A stretch of 64,000 nt of DNA, from contig CBDDOY010000001.1 in the NCBI GenBank assembly GCA_965232165.1, positions 1,798,001 through 1,862,000 of the forward strand, written 5' to 3'. A program made the position numbers and the translations under genes. The stretch comes from UBA2779 sp965232165 (lineage in GTDB: Bacteria > Spirochaetota > Spirochaetia > DSM-2461). Below are positions 1-9,999 of this stretch, in pieces. The notes under the pieces are model-generated. The model had not been told where the DNA came from. It searched no databases and worked only from the letters and a program-made list of their open reading frames with translations. The first letter of the stretch is position 1. Every line of letters begins with the position of its first letter.

Positions 1-1387
1 TAAATTGAGGATCGACGAGGAATTCCAGCAGAACATCCCTGAAAACGTGGGCCTCATCCCGTGGTAAACGGGGCAGGATGAAACTGAGCAATTCATTGTG
101 AGCACGCCGTTTCTTCAGTTCCTCCCTTACCAATAACCATGTTTTCTCGTTCCCCCTTGTACAGGCAAGGGTCATCGCATCTCGATAAAGCATCTTCCCG
201 TATGGCGGCATAGCCGACCAAAGATCAAAGGCTTTTCTTGCCAGGGGTATCATGAGTTCGGCAGTGCCGCCTTGCTGGAGAAGCCTTGCGCCGAGAAGAA
301 GCGTATCTATGGCTTGAGTTGACTGGAGATGAGAAAGAAAGCCGGTAATGCCGACTGACACGGATGAGGAAAGCAGGGCGAACCGCCTGTTCCAATCCTC
401 CATGTCGCCGAGATTCGCTTCCTTGAACAGCCTCAGGAGTGTTCCCGCTTTCTCGAGAAACCGCGCCGATGCCAGCCTCAGCTCGGCCGAGTCCTTCTTC
501 AGCGCGAGAATGGCAAGATTCTCATCCACCTTGGAGCCGGTTTTCATCTGTTCCAGGATATGGAGGGACTGCGTAACAGTGAGGTTATTATGATCAATCT
601 GCCAGAGATGCGGGGATGTGGATTCGATGCGATCTCTGGCGCTTAGCCGCACTTCAGAGACGGGATCATTCAAGGCGATTGACATGAGCTGATTGATGCA
701 GTCTTCCCGGTCAAGGAAGGCTCCCCTGATTGCCGTGCGCCGTATGATGGGATGAGAATCATTCAGGGAATTTTTGACGATGCGAATAGAACGATTGTCC
801 GTATCGTCAATGATCACCCGCAGCGCAAAATAGCGCACAGTCCACTCCATGTCTCCAGAAAGATTTCTCACTATCTCAATAGCTTCATCCAATAGAATTC
901 TTGCCTTTCCGTTATCAAAATCTTGTCCTTTTGAAGCCAAGGCCATATTGCGCAGTGATGAAGGGTCGGCATGATCCACGAGCCAGGCATTGAAGGAACG
1001 GGCTATGCGGCTGCTCTTCAGGGATGCCAAGAAAACCCAGAAAATCCCTTGACTGCCCGGCCAATCAAGGAGCCGATTGGCATCCTCTATGCTATTGAGC
1101 CTAAGCATTCTCCGCCTCAGAGCATCGGCCAAACCAAAATGGCGGACTATCTCCATTCCTTTTCGTCTAATAAGATTACTGACTATGCCCGGGTGGGCCA
1201 GAAGCCGGCCCCGGAGGGATTCATCGTTCTCTTTTCTCGCGAATTTCCGAAGCGACCGCTGAGTCAAGATAATCCGATAGGCTATGGGAATGAGCACAGA
1301 TGCAAGAGGCAGAACCGCTCCGGAAACCTTTATAAACGGAGGTATTGAAACCATAAGCGACTGAATGCTCAAAATCACTCCGGTCAT
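1..1387 (-). CDS. HEAT-repeat-like membrane-anchored protein (partial)
   Basis: An open minus-strand frame of about 460 codons runs off the left edge. It starts at ATG 1387, which overlaps the TGA of the upstream GAF-protein gene (ATGA), so the two are translationally coupled. The N-terminus has one hydrophobic segment (about residues 18-40). The rest is Leu/Ala/Arg-rich helical sequence with motifs such as DPVSEVRLSARDRI and HPIIRRTAIRGAF that resemble HEAT-type helical repeats. The family suggests a scaffold or protein-protein interaction role; nothing in the sequence identifies a partner. The C-terminus is outside the window. Confidence 0.6.
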   Translation of the reverse strand, partial: MTGVILSIQSLMVSIPPFIKVSGAVLPLASVLIPIAYRIILTQRSLRKFARKENDESLRGRLLAHPGIVSNLIRRKGMEIVRHFGLADALRRRMLRLNSIEDANRLLDWPGSQGIFWVFLASLKSSRIARSFNAWLVDHADPSSLRNMALASKGQDFDNGKARILLDEAIEIVRNLSGDMEWTVRYFALRVIIDDTDNRSIRIVKNSLNDSHPIIRRTAIRGAFLDREDCINQLMSIALNDPVSEVRLSARDRIESTSPHLWQIDHNNLTVTQSLHILEQMKTGSKVDENLAILALKKDSAELRLASARFLEKAGTLLRLFKEANLGDMEDWNRRFALLSSSVSVGITGFLSHLQSTQAIDTLLLGARLLQQGGTAELMIPLARKAFDLWSAMPPYGKMLYRDAMTLACTRGNEKTWLLVREELKKRRAHNELLSFILPRLPRDEAHVFRDVLLEFLVDPQF

Positions 1388-1890
1388 TCACAGCTTCCTT
1401 TGAACTTCAGCGAGGGGTTTTGAAAATAGCCGGCAATGAATTTAATCAATGCGTCAAAATAGAGGATGCAATGACTCCTGTAATGATTTTCGTTGCGGCT
1501 GTTGAAGAACAACACCCCCAGAAGGCCTGAACCAGCTTTGAGGGGCATGGCTATGCCGCTTCTCATTTCTTCATTGAGAAGGATGCTCTCAAAAAACCCA
1601 TGCCTCCGTGACAGCGAAACCACAGGCTTACCGCATTCGACAAGAAATTCGATGAACTCAGAGTCATGGAGAAAAAACTGAGGCACTTCGGCCATTCCGT
1701 ATATACAGGTCTGCACCATAGAATCTGCTGAATCCCCATGATTCTTTGAAAGGTAGGCACATGCCAGATCGGAATGGGTGAAATCGGACGATTGTCCTAA
1801 GAGAATAGGGATCAGCTTATTGATCTCAATTTCGGACATAAGCGAAGTAGAAATTTGTACTATACGGCTCAGAACAGATTCCTGTTTCAT
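1384..1890 (-). CDS. GAF-domain protein
   Basis: 168 residues, starting at ATG 1890. The pattern is that of a single GAF fold: an N-terminal helix (LSRIVQISTSLMSEIEINKLIP), a central strand region, and the typical C-terminal strand pair (SGIAMPLKAGSGLLGVLFFNSR) before a final helix. No kinase, cyclase or HTH domain is attached, so it is a stand-alone sensor-type module. It lies upstream of the HEAT-like gene with a 4-base overlap, which suggests they work together. The ligand is unknown and the start lacks a strong Shine-Dalgarno sequence. Confidence 0.6.
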   Translation of the reverse strand: MKQESVLSRIVQISTSLMSEIEINKLIPILLGQSSDFTHSDLACAYLSKNHGDSADSMVQTCIYGMAEVPQFFLHDSEFIEFLVECGKPVVSLSRRHGFFESILLNEEMRSGIAMPLKAGSGLLGVLFFNSRNENHYRSHCILYFDALIKFIAGYFQNPSLKFKGSCE

Positions 1891-2078
1891 GACTTCATTA
1901 TAAATTGCTCAAGGATTATGTCGAGGGCAGAATGCCGATCAATGGAGGTAAACAGAAATCGAAATGTCAGGGGCGCCTCAAGAATTGTGATCAGGAGTTG
2001 TAGATGAAATAAAAAAGGGCTCATCCGCCTGTAGGGTCTCTAAAAACACCGCCAGGTTCTTGACTCGAATTTCCTAAA

Positions 2079-2265
2079 GGGCACCTCTAAAAAACCCATT
2101 TAGTTCTTGACTCGATCTTTTCCGCCGCTACTGCGTTGTCAAAATACTCACGTAGCTTAAGCTGCGCTTGAGCTTTTGCCGCCTTGTATCGACAAAAAAT
2201 TTCTTCGTCAATTTCCTAAAGCTGTTTTTTAGAGGTGCCCTGAAGCTGCTTCTTTGAGGCATCCC
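2079..2265. repeat. MITE copy 1 with an extra terminal piece
   Basis: A 162-bp element (2079-2240) begins GGGCACCTCTAAAAAAC and ends with the inverse GTTTTTTAGAGGTGCCC. A second, shorter copy of the right end follows directly (to 2265, ending CATCCC). Flanks TAAA/TAAT are close to a 4-bp target duplication. A degenerate piece of another copy lies just left, at about 2024-2075. The element has an internal AGCTTAAGCT-type palindrome and no ORF of its own. Its right end lies inside the 3' end of the TPR gene 2216-3340. Confidence 0.85.
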
Positions 2266-3340
2266 TAATGAAATAGAGTGTCTTGGCTACAAGGCGGAAT
2301 GAATCATCGACAAGTTCAACTCTCGCTAGGAGTTCAAGAGGAAGCGGTTCCATTACGGCCAGAAAAGGAACAATGACGGGAACTCGGCCTTCCAGTACCT
2401 CGCCATCTTCATATCCAACAAGAAAATCAAAACTGATGGATGCCTCCAGGAACTCCACATTGGCGGTGACTCCTCTCCATAGAATCCAGCAGCCTTCATA
2501 AAGCCGAGGATTGTTACTGACTTCTTTGACGGTATAAGCTGTCTCCAGCGACTCAATAGTTGGCGGAGCAAGAAATTTCAAGATGTTATCCACTCGCTTC
2601 CGCGTCTCCTCAGAAATACTCGCATTGCGTATTTTATTTAGTTCAAACCGGGCGCTATTGTCTTCATAGTTTTCAAAATACCGCAAAGACTTTTTCAACA
2701 GAGACACCGCTTCGGCCTCATCTATCTGATACAAATCCTCTGATTCGCCGCCAACTGCCGCCTGATTCCCGGGTAGAAAGTATTCAGCCCCCGGTCTTTG
2801 TCCCGCAACTGATTTCCTCAAGACAGGGAAAATCCACGACTCCCTATTTATGTATACGAACAACAGGAACAGAAGCGGCACTGTAAGCATTGCGAATACC
2901 CCAAGCGGCCGCTTCGCCCTGATGTTGGGCAGATACGGCCCCGTCCGTAATTTCTCAAAAAAAACCGTCTGACTATTGATATCGGTGATTCTCTGGACAG
3001 CCCTCAAGCCCTTGGCAGCAAACCTGTTGTTGGGATAATCATCCAGAATCTCAAGCCATACTCTCACGGCTGAAGAGGAGTCTTTTTTTTTCATATGACA
3101 GACAGCGAGGCACAGCCTAATATCCAAATGAGCCGGAGCGGCCTGCAAACCGCGAACTAAGTAGGTTTCGGCATTTTTCAGCATCCCGCTTTCAAGATAG
3201 GCCCGGCCAAGAATAGTATAATAATCTGGATCCTCAAGGAATAGCGGTACTTTCGGTTCAAGAAATTGTATAACTTTGCTGTATTTTCCGTGAGACAACC
3301 ACTGACATGCCCGGCGGAGTTCTTTATTCTGAATTCCCAT
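2216..3340 (-). CDS. TPR protein with one transmembrane segment
   Basis: 374 residues starting at ATG 3340 (GAAGAGAG upstream), overlapping the upstream gene by 17 bp. Residues 1-120 form TPR-like helical pairs (YYTILGRAYLESGMLKNAETYLVRGLQAAP). A membrane helix follows around residue 150 (LGVFAMLTVPLLFLLFVYI), then an acidic linker and a C-terminal strand-rich domain. The last residues, ASKKQLQGTSKKQL, are encoded by the ends of the inserted MITE, so the native C-terminus and stop codon have been replaced. Probably a membrane-anchored assembly or scaffold protein; exact role unknown. Confidence 0.65.
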   Translation of the reverse strand: MGIQNKELRRACQWLSHGKYSKVIQFLEPKVPLFLEDPDYYTILGRAYLESGMLKNAETYLVRGLQAAPAHLDIRLCLAVCHMKKKDSSSAVRVWLEILDDYPNNRFAAKGLRAVQRITDINSQTVFFEKLRTGPYLPNIRAKRPLGVFAMLTVPLLFLLFVYINRESWIFPVLRKSVAGQRPGAEYFLPGNQAAVGGESEDLYQIDEAEAVSLLKKSLRYFENYEDNSARFELNKIRNASISEETRKRVDNILKFLAPPTIESLETAYTVKEVSNNPRLYEGCWILWRGVTANVEFLEASISFDFLVGYEDGEVLEGRVPVIVPFLAVMEPLPLELLARVELVDDSFRLVAKTLYFIRDASKKQLQGTSKKQL

Positions 3341-4349
3341 ACTCTCTTCGGAGATTCTCTTCTTCTTCTGTCATGGTTTCAATGGATGTGATTTCTTCTT
3401 CATTGATCATGGCCATATCCGGTTCTAACTTATCATCAATGGATTCAATTATAGCATCAATCGACAGCAGTCTATCCAGTATAGATTGCTGTTTAGAAAC
3501 CCCTTTGCCATCCTGAAGCAGTATGCTCTGACTCTCGGCGATCAAAGAAGTGTCAAAAATGGCTCCGACTCCAAGGCTGAATTTCAGCACGAACTCCACA
3601 CGCTCATTAGTGCTGAGATGAACTTGTTTAAACCTTATCAACAAGGCGCTGTCAAATTCTTTTTGACGATGAATGGTAATGAAACTCCTATTCTCTTTGA
3701 CAACGAAATCCAAGGGATTAGCAACTAATTCATAATAATTCGCCATAATCACTTTTTCAGGCATTGAATCGGCATCAAAACTAAAGGTTACCCCTATACC
3801 GTCATTTGCCTGTGCTGTTGTTATCCATTCAGGAATCAGCCCTTCGTCAAATTCTGTTATAGTGGAAACAGCAGAACCATCAGAAATGAGAAACGGTTTG
3901 TCTGTATTCTCCCCCAGATATGTATCAAGAATCAATGTAGGCTGTATCTTGATTTCCGCTCCGGATTGATTGATGAATACAAGCTTCAGTGAACCTTTTC
4001 TTCTGTCCTCTGTGAATTCCAGTACCTGCTCAATGCCGAAGTCGCTGTCCGGATAAGATAAAAAATACCTGGACGCGCTCATTTTAGTCATTAGTTCCCA
4101 TTTGTTAGCTTTAAGGTGGAAAATTCTTTCATTTATGGCGATTGCCCATTCTGAAGACGTATCTTGGGCATGGTTATCCCAAATATAAAATTTATCCTCT
4201 CCGGCAACGGCTTGAATCTGAAAAAACGATGTCGACTCTTTTTCTTGAGATAATTCCAATACCGCATCTTGGCCAATATCTTGAGCTGAGAGAGCCCCTG
4301 TATATGCAATCAACAGCAGGCCAATCGCAAAAACTTTCTTAGTCGTCAT
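3324..4349 (-). CDS. Secreted/periplasmic protein of unknown function
   Basis: 341 residues, ATG start at 4349, with a clear signal peptide (MTTKKVFAIGLLLIAYTGALSAQD) predicted to be cut after SAQ. The body is rich in strands and polar residues; the C-terminus is acidic (EEEITSIETMTEEEENLRR). The gene overlaps its upstream neighbour by 11 bp and its downstream neighbour by 17 bp, so the three form one translationally coupled unit of envelope proteins. I do not recognise the family. The ASA..GAL..QD type leader fits many spirochaete surface or periplasmic proteins. Confidence 0.6.
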   Translation of the reverse strand: MTTKKVFAIGLLLIAYTGALSAQDIGQDAVLELSQEKESTSFFQIQAVAGEDKFYIWDNHAQDTSSEWAIAINERIFHLKANKWELMTKMSASRYFLSYPDSDFGIEQVLEFTEDRRKGSLKLVFINQSGAEIKIQPTLILDTYLGENTDKPFLISDGSAVSTITEFDEGLIPEWITTAQANDGIGVTFSFDADSMPEKVIMANYYELVANPLDFVVKENRSFITIHRQKEFDSALLIRFKQVHLSTNERVEFVLKFSLGVGAIFDTSLIAESQSILLQDGKGVSKQQSILDRLLSIDAIIESIDDKLEPDMAMINEEEITSIETMTEEEENLRREYGNSE

Positions 4350-5145
4350 TTCGAAGTCTCAGTAATTCGTTGATATAAAACATTTTCATGTCCAATAGTT
4401 TGCCCCTGGCCTTCAACAATCTTTCCTTGTATATCAATTTGTCTTCAACTTGCCTGCCTTCGGAATTGAGGTTATTGAGATCTTTGACGGCTTCATAGTA
4501 TTCGACTCTTTGTCTCTGGAGATCCTCTGCATACTCGAGATATCTTTCATGACTCCAGCGAAGTAATTCCAGCAGGGTCCGTTCACGGTAGTGAAAAGCT
4601 ATTTCATTGATTCTATAGCGGGCTGCTTCATGCTTTACGCTCTGGGGATGAGTTTCAATCAGGTCCTTGAAGACCGCTTCCGCCTCTTCTAGCCGTCCAA
4701 GAACTATTAAGGACTCGCCTATCCAATAACGGGCCGACGGCACTAGCAGTGAGGTAGGGTAATCAACGATGAAACGGCCAAGGGCGATGACCGCTTTTTC
4801 AGGATATCCTTGAAAAAAAAACAATCGGGCATATTGATACTTCATTTCAACGATACGGTTGTCATGAGGGTGAAATGCAAAGAAGTTCTCGGCATATTTC
4901 ACAGCCGAATCATAATTCTCCAGCAGTATTTCTGTCTTGACAAGCCAATAATGGGCATCTGCGTGAAATTCTGCCAGGTTTATGTCTTTCAAGATAGACT
5001 GAAAAGTTTCAGAAGCCTGGTCAAAACTTCCGTTCCCGAGTTCAGCGATCCCGGCTTTGAGGAGAACGTCATTGGCAAGGAGCTGCCCGTTAACAGCAAC
5101 GGAGACGATAAATAGAAATGTAGCAATGCGGATAGCGCACCTCAC
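4339..5145 (-). CDS. Periplasmic TPR protein (YbgF/BamD-like organisation)
   Basis: 268 residues starting with GTG at 5145, preceded by AGGGGA. A signal peptide (MRCAIRIATFLFIVSVAVNGQLLAND) is followed by TPR units spanning about residues 25-190; YWLVKTEILLENYDSAVKYAENFFAFHP and YWIGESLIVLGRLEEAEAVFKDLIETHP show the canonical pattern. The C-terminus is a charged coiled coil. The layout resembles periplasmic TPR proteins that organise envelope complexes. First gene of the three-gene coupled set that runs to 2216. Confidence 0.65.
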   Translation of the reverse strand: MRCAIRIATFLFIVSVAVNGQLLANDVLLKAGIAELGNGSFDQASETFQSILKDINLAEFHADAHYWLVKTEILLENYDSAVKYAENFFAFHPHDNRIVEMKYQYARLFFFQGYPEKAVIALGRFIVDYPTSLLVPSARYWIGESLIVLGRLEEAEAVFKDLIETHPQSVKHEAARYRINEIAFHYRERTLLELLRWSHERYLEYAEDLQRQRVEYYEAVKDLNNLNSEGRQVEDKLIYKERLLKARGKLLDMKMFYINELLRLRNDD

Positions 5146-5183
5146 AGTATTCCCCTACACCATGGTTATCGGAATGTAGCCTA

Positions 5184-5861
5184 CTATTCCTTAGAAGTCC
5201 AATTTGCAGTCCTGCACTTGTGCATGGATGCTTGGGGGTCGGCATTATCGAAAAAGGCCGATCCCATCACAGCAGCATCGGCGCCTGCTCTCCATACTTC
5301 GGCGGCCGTTGATTCGCAGAATCCCCCGTCAACAACAATCACATACTGGCCTGCGCCTTTATTTCGGAGTTCCACAAGAGTTCTAACCTTGTTCAAGGCG
5401 GATGGGATCAATTTTTGTCGGCTATATCCTGGATTGACCGTCATGACCAGTACTTGGTCGACAAATTCCAGTAATTCAATGATTGAAGAGATGGGTGTAG
5501 CCGGGTTTAGGGATATGCCGGGCACTGCCCCTGCCTCCCTGATAGCGGCGGCCAGACGATGAGCATGGATTTCGGATTCTATGTGGAACGTCAGTCGATC
5601 AACCTCCGCATCGATAAATGATTTCACGTGTAATCGGGGATTAACAACCATCAGATGAGCATCAAGGGGGAGGTCGGTCAATTTGCGCACTGCGGCAGCC
5701 ATCTGAGCCCCAAAACTGATGGGAGGAACGAATGATCCATCCATAATATCAAGGTGTATCCAATCGGCGCCGGATTCTGCGGCAAGAGAGATTCCGGCAC
5801 TGATATTCGAGAAATCGGCGGCTAGAATCGAAGGTGCTATGAGTCTTCCTGAGTTTGACAT
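5184..5861 (-). CDS. rpe: Ribulose-phosphate 3-epimerase
   Basis: Catalyses interconversion of ribulose 5-phosphate and xylulose 5-phosphate in the pentose phosphate pathway. The TIM-barrel landmarks are present in order: APSILAADF near the N-terminus, DIMDGSFVPPISFG with metal-binding His/Asp, HLMVVNP, VLVMTVNPGYSRQK, VVDGG and GADAAVMGSAFF. Starting at ATG 5861 gives 225 residues, the usual family length; an in-frame TTG seven codons upstream is a less likely start. It sits just upstream of the envelope-protein genes on the same strand. Confidence 0.93.
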   Translation of the reverse strand: MSNSGRLIAPSILAADFSNISAGISLAAESGADWIHLDIMDGSFVPPISFGAQMAAAVRKLTDLPLDAHLMVVNPRLHVKSFIDAEVDRLTFHIESEIHAHRLAAAIREAGAVPGISLNPATPISSIIELLEFVDQVLVMTVNPGYSRQKLIPSALNKVRTLVELRNKGAGQYVIVVDGGFCESTAAEVWRAGADAAVMGSAFFDNADPQASMHKCRTANWTSKE

Positions 5862-6468
5862 GGCTTGAATTATAGAATTCAATGGCTATACATCCAAGTC
5901 CATCTGTTGACGGCAGCCTTGGGTATCGGCTATATTATCAGAATACTTGCTGAACTATACTGGAGGGGAACACGAAATTACCTGAGATTGGAAATTTGAC
6001 AGGCAAAGCTTATGATAGTTTTGAGCTAGGTGATTTCTTCCAGGCTGATTTTTTTCTAGCCACAGCCCGCTCCATTGATTTCGGAAATGGAGAACTGCAA
6101 ATTGCTATGCGGCCATGCGGGATATGGAAACAACGAGCCCGAAAGCGAGGTGATATCGATGGGAATAGGGCCAAAGGTGCTTATCGGCAGCATCAATGGA
6201 GAGTTTGTGAAGTATCTGCATGGGAACAATGAGGACAACTCCTGGAAGTAAGGGGATGGGCCAGCTTGGGCATATAGAGAGGTATTGAACTGTTATGAGC
6301 ATCAACTCAAAGAAACAAATGATCTTGAAACCACATTTCAGATGGCTAGATGACTGAAAACACTGGACGCTGCGATGAAGCAATTGAGAGATTTGAGTAT
6401 ATTGGCAGAGAATCTAATGACGACTCTGGCCGTATGGCCGAATTATCTATGATGCCGGGAAAATCAAG
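5862..6468. other. Gene-free stretch with decayed coding sequence
   Basis: No intact gene. The plus strand around 5996-6120 reads like coding sequence (FELGDFFQADFFLATARSIDF) but frames then switch and stops accumulate through about 6465. This looks like the relic of a gene that may once have been continuous with the ORF at 6469. Confidence 0.4.
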
Positions 6469-6837
6469 ATGAGAGAGGCGCTATTCCTTAATGCCGCCAG
6501 AGTGGAACTGGACAAACCCGCTTCTCAATTATTCAAGCAGCTCATCATTCGCATAGAAGCGGGAATTCTGGCTGATTCTCCGGCGTTCCAGGAATGGCTT
6601 CCGGTGTATGATGTTGTGTGGTCCATACTTTGTGTGAAACGGGAACTCCTCTCTGCCGAGTATGCCCTAAAAAGTGAAATCGCTTCTGGGAACAACAACG
6701 GGAATTTGACTCCGAAATTGATCAATTGCTATTATAAATTGCATGATCACTGTCAATTAACAGGAACCGATAGGTTGTCTGCTGAAGAAACCTTGATGAA
6801 TATCACACTTTGCACACCGGTGTTTTATAGTAAATAA
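6469..6837 (+). CDS. Small hypothetical protein upstream of greA
   Basis: 122 residues of helical composition, ending just before the greA ribosome binding site. The frame stays open upstream to about 6421 without a start codon (YGRIIYDAGKIKMREALF), which suggests this is the surviving C-terminal part of a longer helical-repeat protein whose 5' part has decayed. No recognisable domain. Confidence 0.4.
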   Translation: MREALFLNAARVELDKPASQLFKQLIIRIEAGILADSPAFQEWLPVYDVVWSILCVKRELLSAEYALKSEIASGNNNGNLTPKLINCYYKLHDHCQLTGTDRLSAEETLMNITLCTPVFYSK

Positions 6838-6864
6838 TATATAGAGAATAAATTGGGAGATATC

Positions 6865-9561
6865 ATGCCAGAAAAAACTATCAATACTATTACAGAGATG
6901 CTCAACAAGGAGAAATGGACGCGAGCAACGCTCAATGATTTTGCCGTTAGCAGTTTTCAGGAATTAGACGGCCTCCTCAAAGAAATTCTGTCAGACGATC
7001 TGCAGGAAGAAGCCTTGACCCTATGCGAGACACATCTTGAACATGCCAAGAACAGCATCATTGCCTTATATATATCAGGCATAGTTTCATTGAATAAACA
7101 TCAGATAGATGACACATATCTGCTGAGTCTTATCAGTATTTTCGCGGACAATCATAAATGGGCTGCCGTAGAATATCTTTGCCGCCGCATTCTGGACTTT
7201 GGCGAAAACAAAGATGCTCTAAGAACCCTTGCAGATACACTTGAGCACCTCAATAGACCCGACGAAAGGTACGAGATATGGAAACGGCTGATAAAAGTTG
7301 ATTTCGAAGAAACAGATATCGTTAAGAGTCTCGCGGGAAAGAAGGAAGAAGAAGGCCGTTTAGACGAGGCCATACTCTACTATAGGAAAGCCCTGCAGCG
7401 TTATGTCAATAAGGGCCAGTTCAATCAAGTTCGGGATATATGGAAGAAACTCGTTGAGCATGGAATAGATGACTATGAATTCTTCTTCCTCACCGAGAAA
7501 AAAGTCGCAAAATCCATATCTCAAACAAAAGCAATCACCTTGTTGGAAGAATTATACCCCGCCGTTAAGAAGCGGGAGGAATGGACTGTTGCTATTGAGA
7601 TACTGAAACGGATATTGAACTATGACGGCCGGAATAATTGGGGCCGAAAGGAAATCATTGAATGCTACAAAGCACGATATGTCGCTCATAGTCAGGTAGA
7701 CGAATGTATAAAACTCTCTAATTTAGATCAAAATTGGCGCAATGTTTTAGAAGCCATAGCAGATTTCGAAAAGCATATCTCCTTTGATACAGGCAGTTTT
7801 GTATTTCATAAAAACTGGGGTGTCGGGATCATCAAGAACATTAAAGATGACGAAATCATGATTGATTTCACCAAAAAACGTGCCCATAGCATGTCCCTCA
7901 AGATGGCTGTCGGAGCCTTGCAGAGTCTGAGCAGGGAGCATATCTGGGTACTGAAAAGCATGCATTCAAAGGAAAAACTCAAGGCCAAGATTAAGCAGGA
8001 TATTCCATGGGCGCTCAAAACAATCATTCGGAGTTTCGACAATGTCGCGGATGTAAAAAAAATCAAGAACGAGCTAGTCCCGACCATATTAACAAGCAAT
8101 GAATGGACAACATGGAGCCTTGAGGCGAGGAAGATACTTAAAACCGATTCGATTTTCGGCAATGTCCCCGATGAACTCGATTTGTTCGTTGTCCGTGACA
8201 AGCCTATGAGTTATGAAGAAAAAACATTCAATCAGTTCAAAGCCGAGACTAACTTCTTCAAGAAAGTACAATATGTCAGAGACTTCCTTGAGCACTGCGG
8301 GCCTGATTCGGATTTCTTTGGCGAGATGTTCGGTTATTTTACTGCAATTCTCAAAACTGGCAGTGTTACCCCTCAGGTTGTCGCAAGCTTCCTTTTCGTG
8401 AAGAAACTGTCGCCGACCTACCCCTTTCTGAATCCCGGATTGGATTGGGGATTCAAGGAATTATGGCAAGACATCGAAAACCCCGTGGAACTGTTTTCTC
8501 AGATAGAAGATGGTGATTTGAGAAAGCTGTTTCTTGCCGCTGTCAAAAATGAAATCGAGGACTGGCATATAATATATGTATTGCTTTTTCCGACTCAATT
8601 ATCGAGAACCATGCTTGATGAATTGCTCCACGCGGGATACATAGAACAAGTGCTCGCTAAACTTGAAGAAATGGTTGAGCACTACCGGGAATATCGGGAA
8701 GGATTGCTCTGGATCGCTCGGCATATATATGAGAGTGCCTGGCCAGATGCATTGGCCTTGAGAAGCGAAAGAATCTTTATCAATATAATACTTCTGCTTG
8801 ACCTAACTTTCTCTGAAATAGAGAGCAAACGAGACGTAAGCCGCAATCGTAGACTTAATCGGCAGATTCAAAACTTCCTATTCAAAGAAGAAAAGCTCAA
8901 AGATTTCATATCAAATGGCGATAAACTCTCCGTTACCCGAATCTTCACCCTTCTTGAGGAAATAAAAGAGATTGACCCTGTTATCAAGCGGGATCTAAAG
9001 ACTTTGGTCCGTCGGCAGTTCCCCAAAATTCGCCTTTACGGGGACAAACAGGATCCTGAGCCGACAAACGTCTCCTCTAATCGATATTTTTTCACAACGC
9101 AGAATAGTCTGGTTTTGAAGCGACAGGAGCTGAACAATATAATCGAAGTGGAGATTCCCAAGAATTCCAAGGAAATCGGCGCAGCAATCGAACTGGGCGA
9201 TCTGAGTGAGAATGCCGAATACAAAGCCGGGAAGGAGAAGCAGGAGTCATTGCAAATTCAAGCGGGCAAACTTAAGGACGAACTCGAACGGGCCAGAGTA
9301 TTCACAGAAGATGACAGGGAAGAAGGCCGGATTGGATTTGGTACAATGATTGCATTGGAAAATCTGCAAGACTCTAAGAAAGAAACATATACAATCCTGG
9401 GTCCCTGGGAATCCGATCCTTCGCAGAAAACGATTTCCTACCTTTCGCCCTTTGGGGCATCTTTTTTAGGAAAATGTGCGGGGGACACCTTGAAATTCCA
9501 GATCAATGACAGGGACTATAATTTCACCGTAAGAAGTGTCATGCCGGTGAAACTGGATTAG
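6865..9561 (+). CDS. greA: Transcription elongation factor GreA with long N-terminal helical extension
   Basis: 898 residues from ATG 6865, which has GGGAGA six bases upstream; a TTG four codons earlier is not needed. The last 165 residues are a GreA module: the coiled-coil tip GDLSENAEYKAGKEKQ that enters the RNA polymerase secondary channel to stimulate transcript cleavage, then the FKBP-like domain (ISYLSPFGASFLGKCAGDTL). Residues 1-700 are TPR/HEAT-like helices with a short strand segment (about 315-335). GreA is usually near 160 residues; treponemes have this same long form. The function of the extension is unknown. Confidence 0.92.
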   Translation: MPEKTINTITEMLNKEKWTRATLNDFAVSSFQELDGLLKEILSDDLQEEALTLCETHLEHAKNSIIALYISGIVSLNKHQIDDTYLLSLISIFADNHKWAAVEYLCRRILDFGENKDALRTLADTLEHLNRPDERYEIWKRLIKVDFEETDIVKSLAGKKEEEGRLDEAILYYRKALQRYVNKGQFNQVRDIWKKLVEHGIDDYEFFFLTEKKVAKSISQTKAITLLEELYPAVKKREEWTVAIEILKRILNYDGRNNWGRKEIIECYKARYVAHSQVDECIKLSNLDQNWRNVLEAIADFEKHISFDTGSFVFHKNWGVGIIKNIKDDEIMIDFTKKRAHSMSLKMAVGALQSLSREHIWVLKSMHSKEKLKAKIKQDIPWALKTIIRSFDNVADVKKIKNELVPTILTSNEWTTWSLEARKILKTDSIFGNVPDELDLFVVRDKPMSYEEKTFNQFKAETNFFKKVQYVRDFLEHCGPDSDFFGEMFGYFTAILKTGSVTPQVVASFLFVKKLSPTYPFLNPGLDWGFKELWQDIENPVELFSQIEDGDLRKLFLAAVKNEIEDWHIIYVLLFPTQLSRTMLDELLHAGYIEQVLAKLEEMVEHYREYREGLLWIARHIYESAWPDALALRSERIFINIILLLDLTFSEIESKRDVSRNRRLNRQIQNFLFKEEKLKDFISNGDKLSVTRIFTLLEEIKEIDPVIKRDLKTLVRRQFPKIRLYGDKQDPEPTNVSSNRYFFTTQNSLVLKRQELNNIIEVEIPKNSKEIGAAIELGDLSENAEYKAGKEKQESLQIQAGKLKDELERARVFTEDDREEGRIGFGTMIALENLQDSKKETYTILGPWESDPSQKTISYLSPFGASFLGKCAGDTLKFQINDRDYNFTVRSVMPVKLD

Positions 9562-9999
9562 GGCATTGCCTGGAACCAAGGAGGCAATCGCCGAATGTCA
9601 TCGTCCGATGCTGTGTTGCCGCCCATTGGTAAATTTGTTGTCTCAAAGCGCAGGATTAGCGTGACGGGTGCTCTGGAATTCTTATTACGAAATGACAATA
9701 GCGCAGGGGATTGCAGCGGAAATGCCGCTGGCCGCCCCGACGATTGGCAATGAAATCGAGTTGTTTGCTGGTGAACTTTGGGTAAGAGAATGCGGGAATC
9801 GGCATCACAGGGGGCAGACGTTTCTTTACGGCCTGCCAGATTCGCAGAAGCGATTAGCGCAGAGTTGCCCTATCATGTCTGGAACCTTCATGGGCATCCT
9901 TTGCCCCTTCAGAGTCGCCTTATGACTTCTTGAAGCTTGGGGTTGGGAGACCGTTCCTATACGGAAAGGCGGTGTTTAAGGCAAAGGGGTGAGTGACCG
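9562..9999. other. Intergenic region after greA with hairpin and dispersed-repeat copy
   Basis: Directly after greA, GGCATTGCCT pairs with AGGCAATCGCC (9564-9592) as an imperfect hairpin with no T tract. A copy of the dispersed element described at 21449 and 25826 begins at about 9697 (GCAGGGGATTGCAGCGGA, then GATTGGCAATGA). No convincing gene; the open frame at 9668 covers the repeat and is not supported. Confidence 0.5.

Noticed and set aside
9668..9925. 85-residue ORF after greA
   Set aside because: It covers a dispersed-repeat copy and lacks a ribosome site and any domain.
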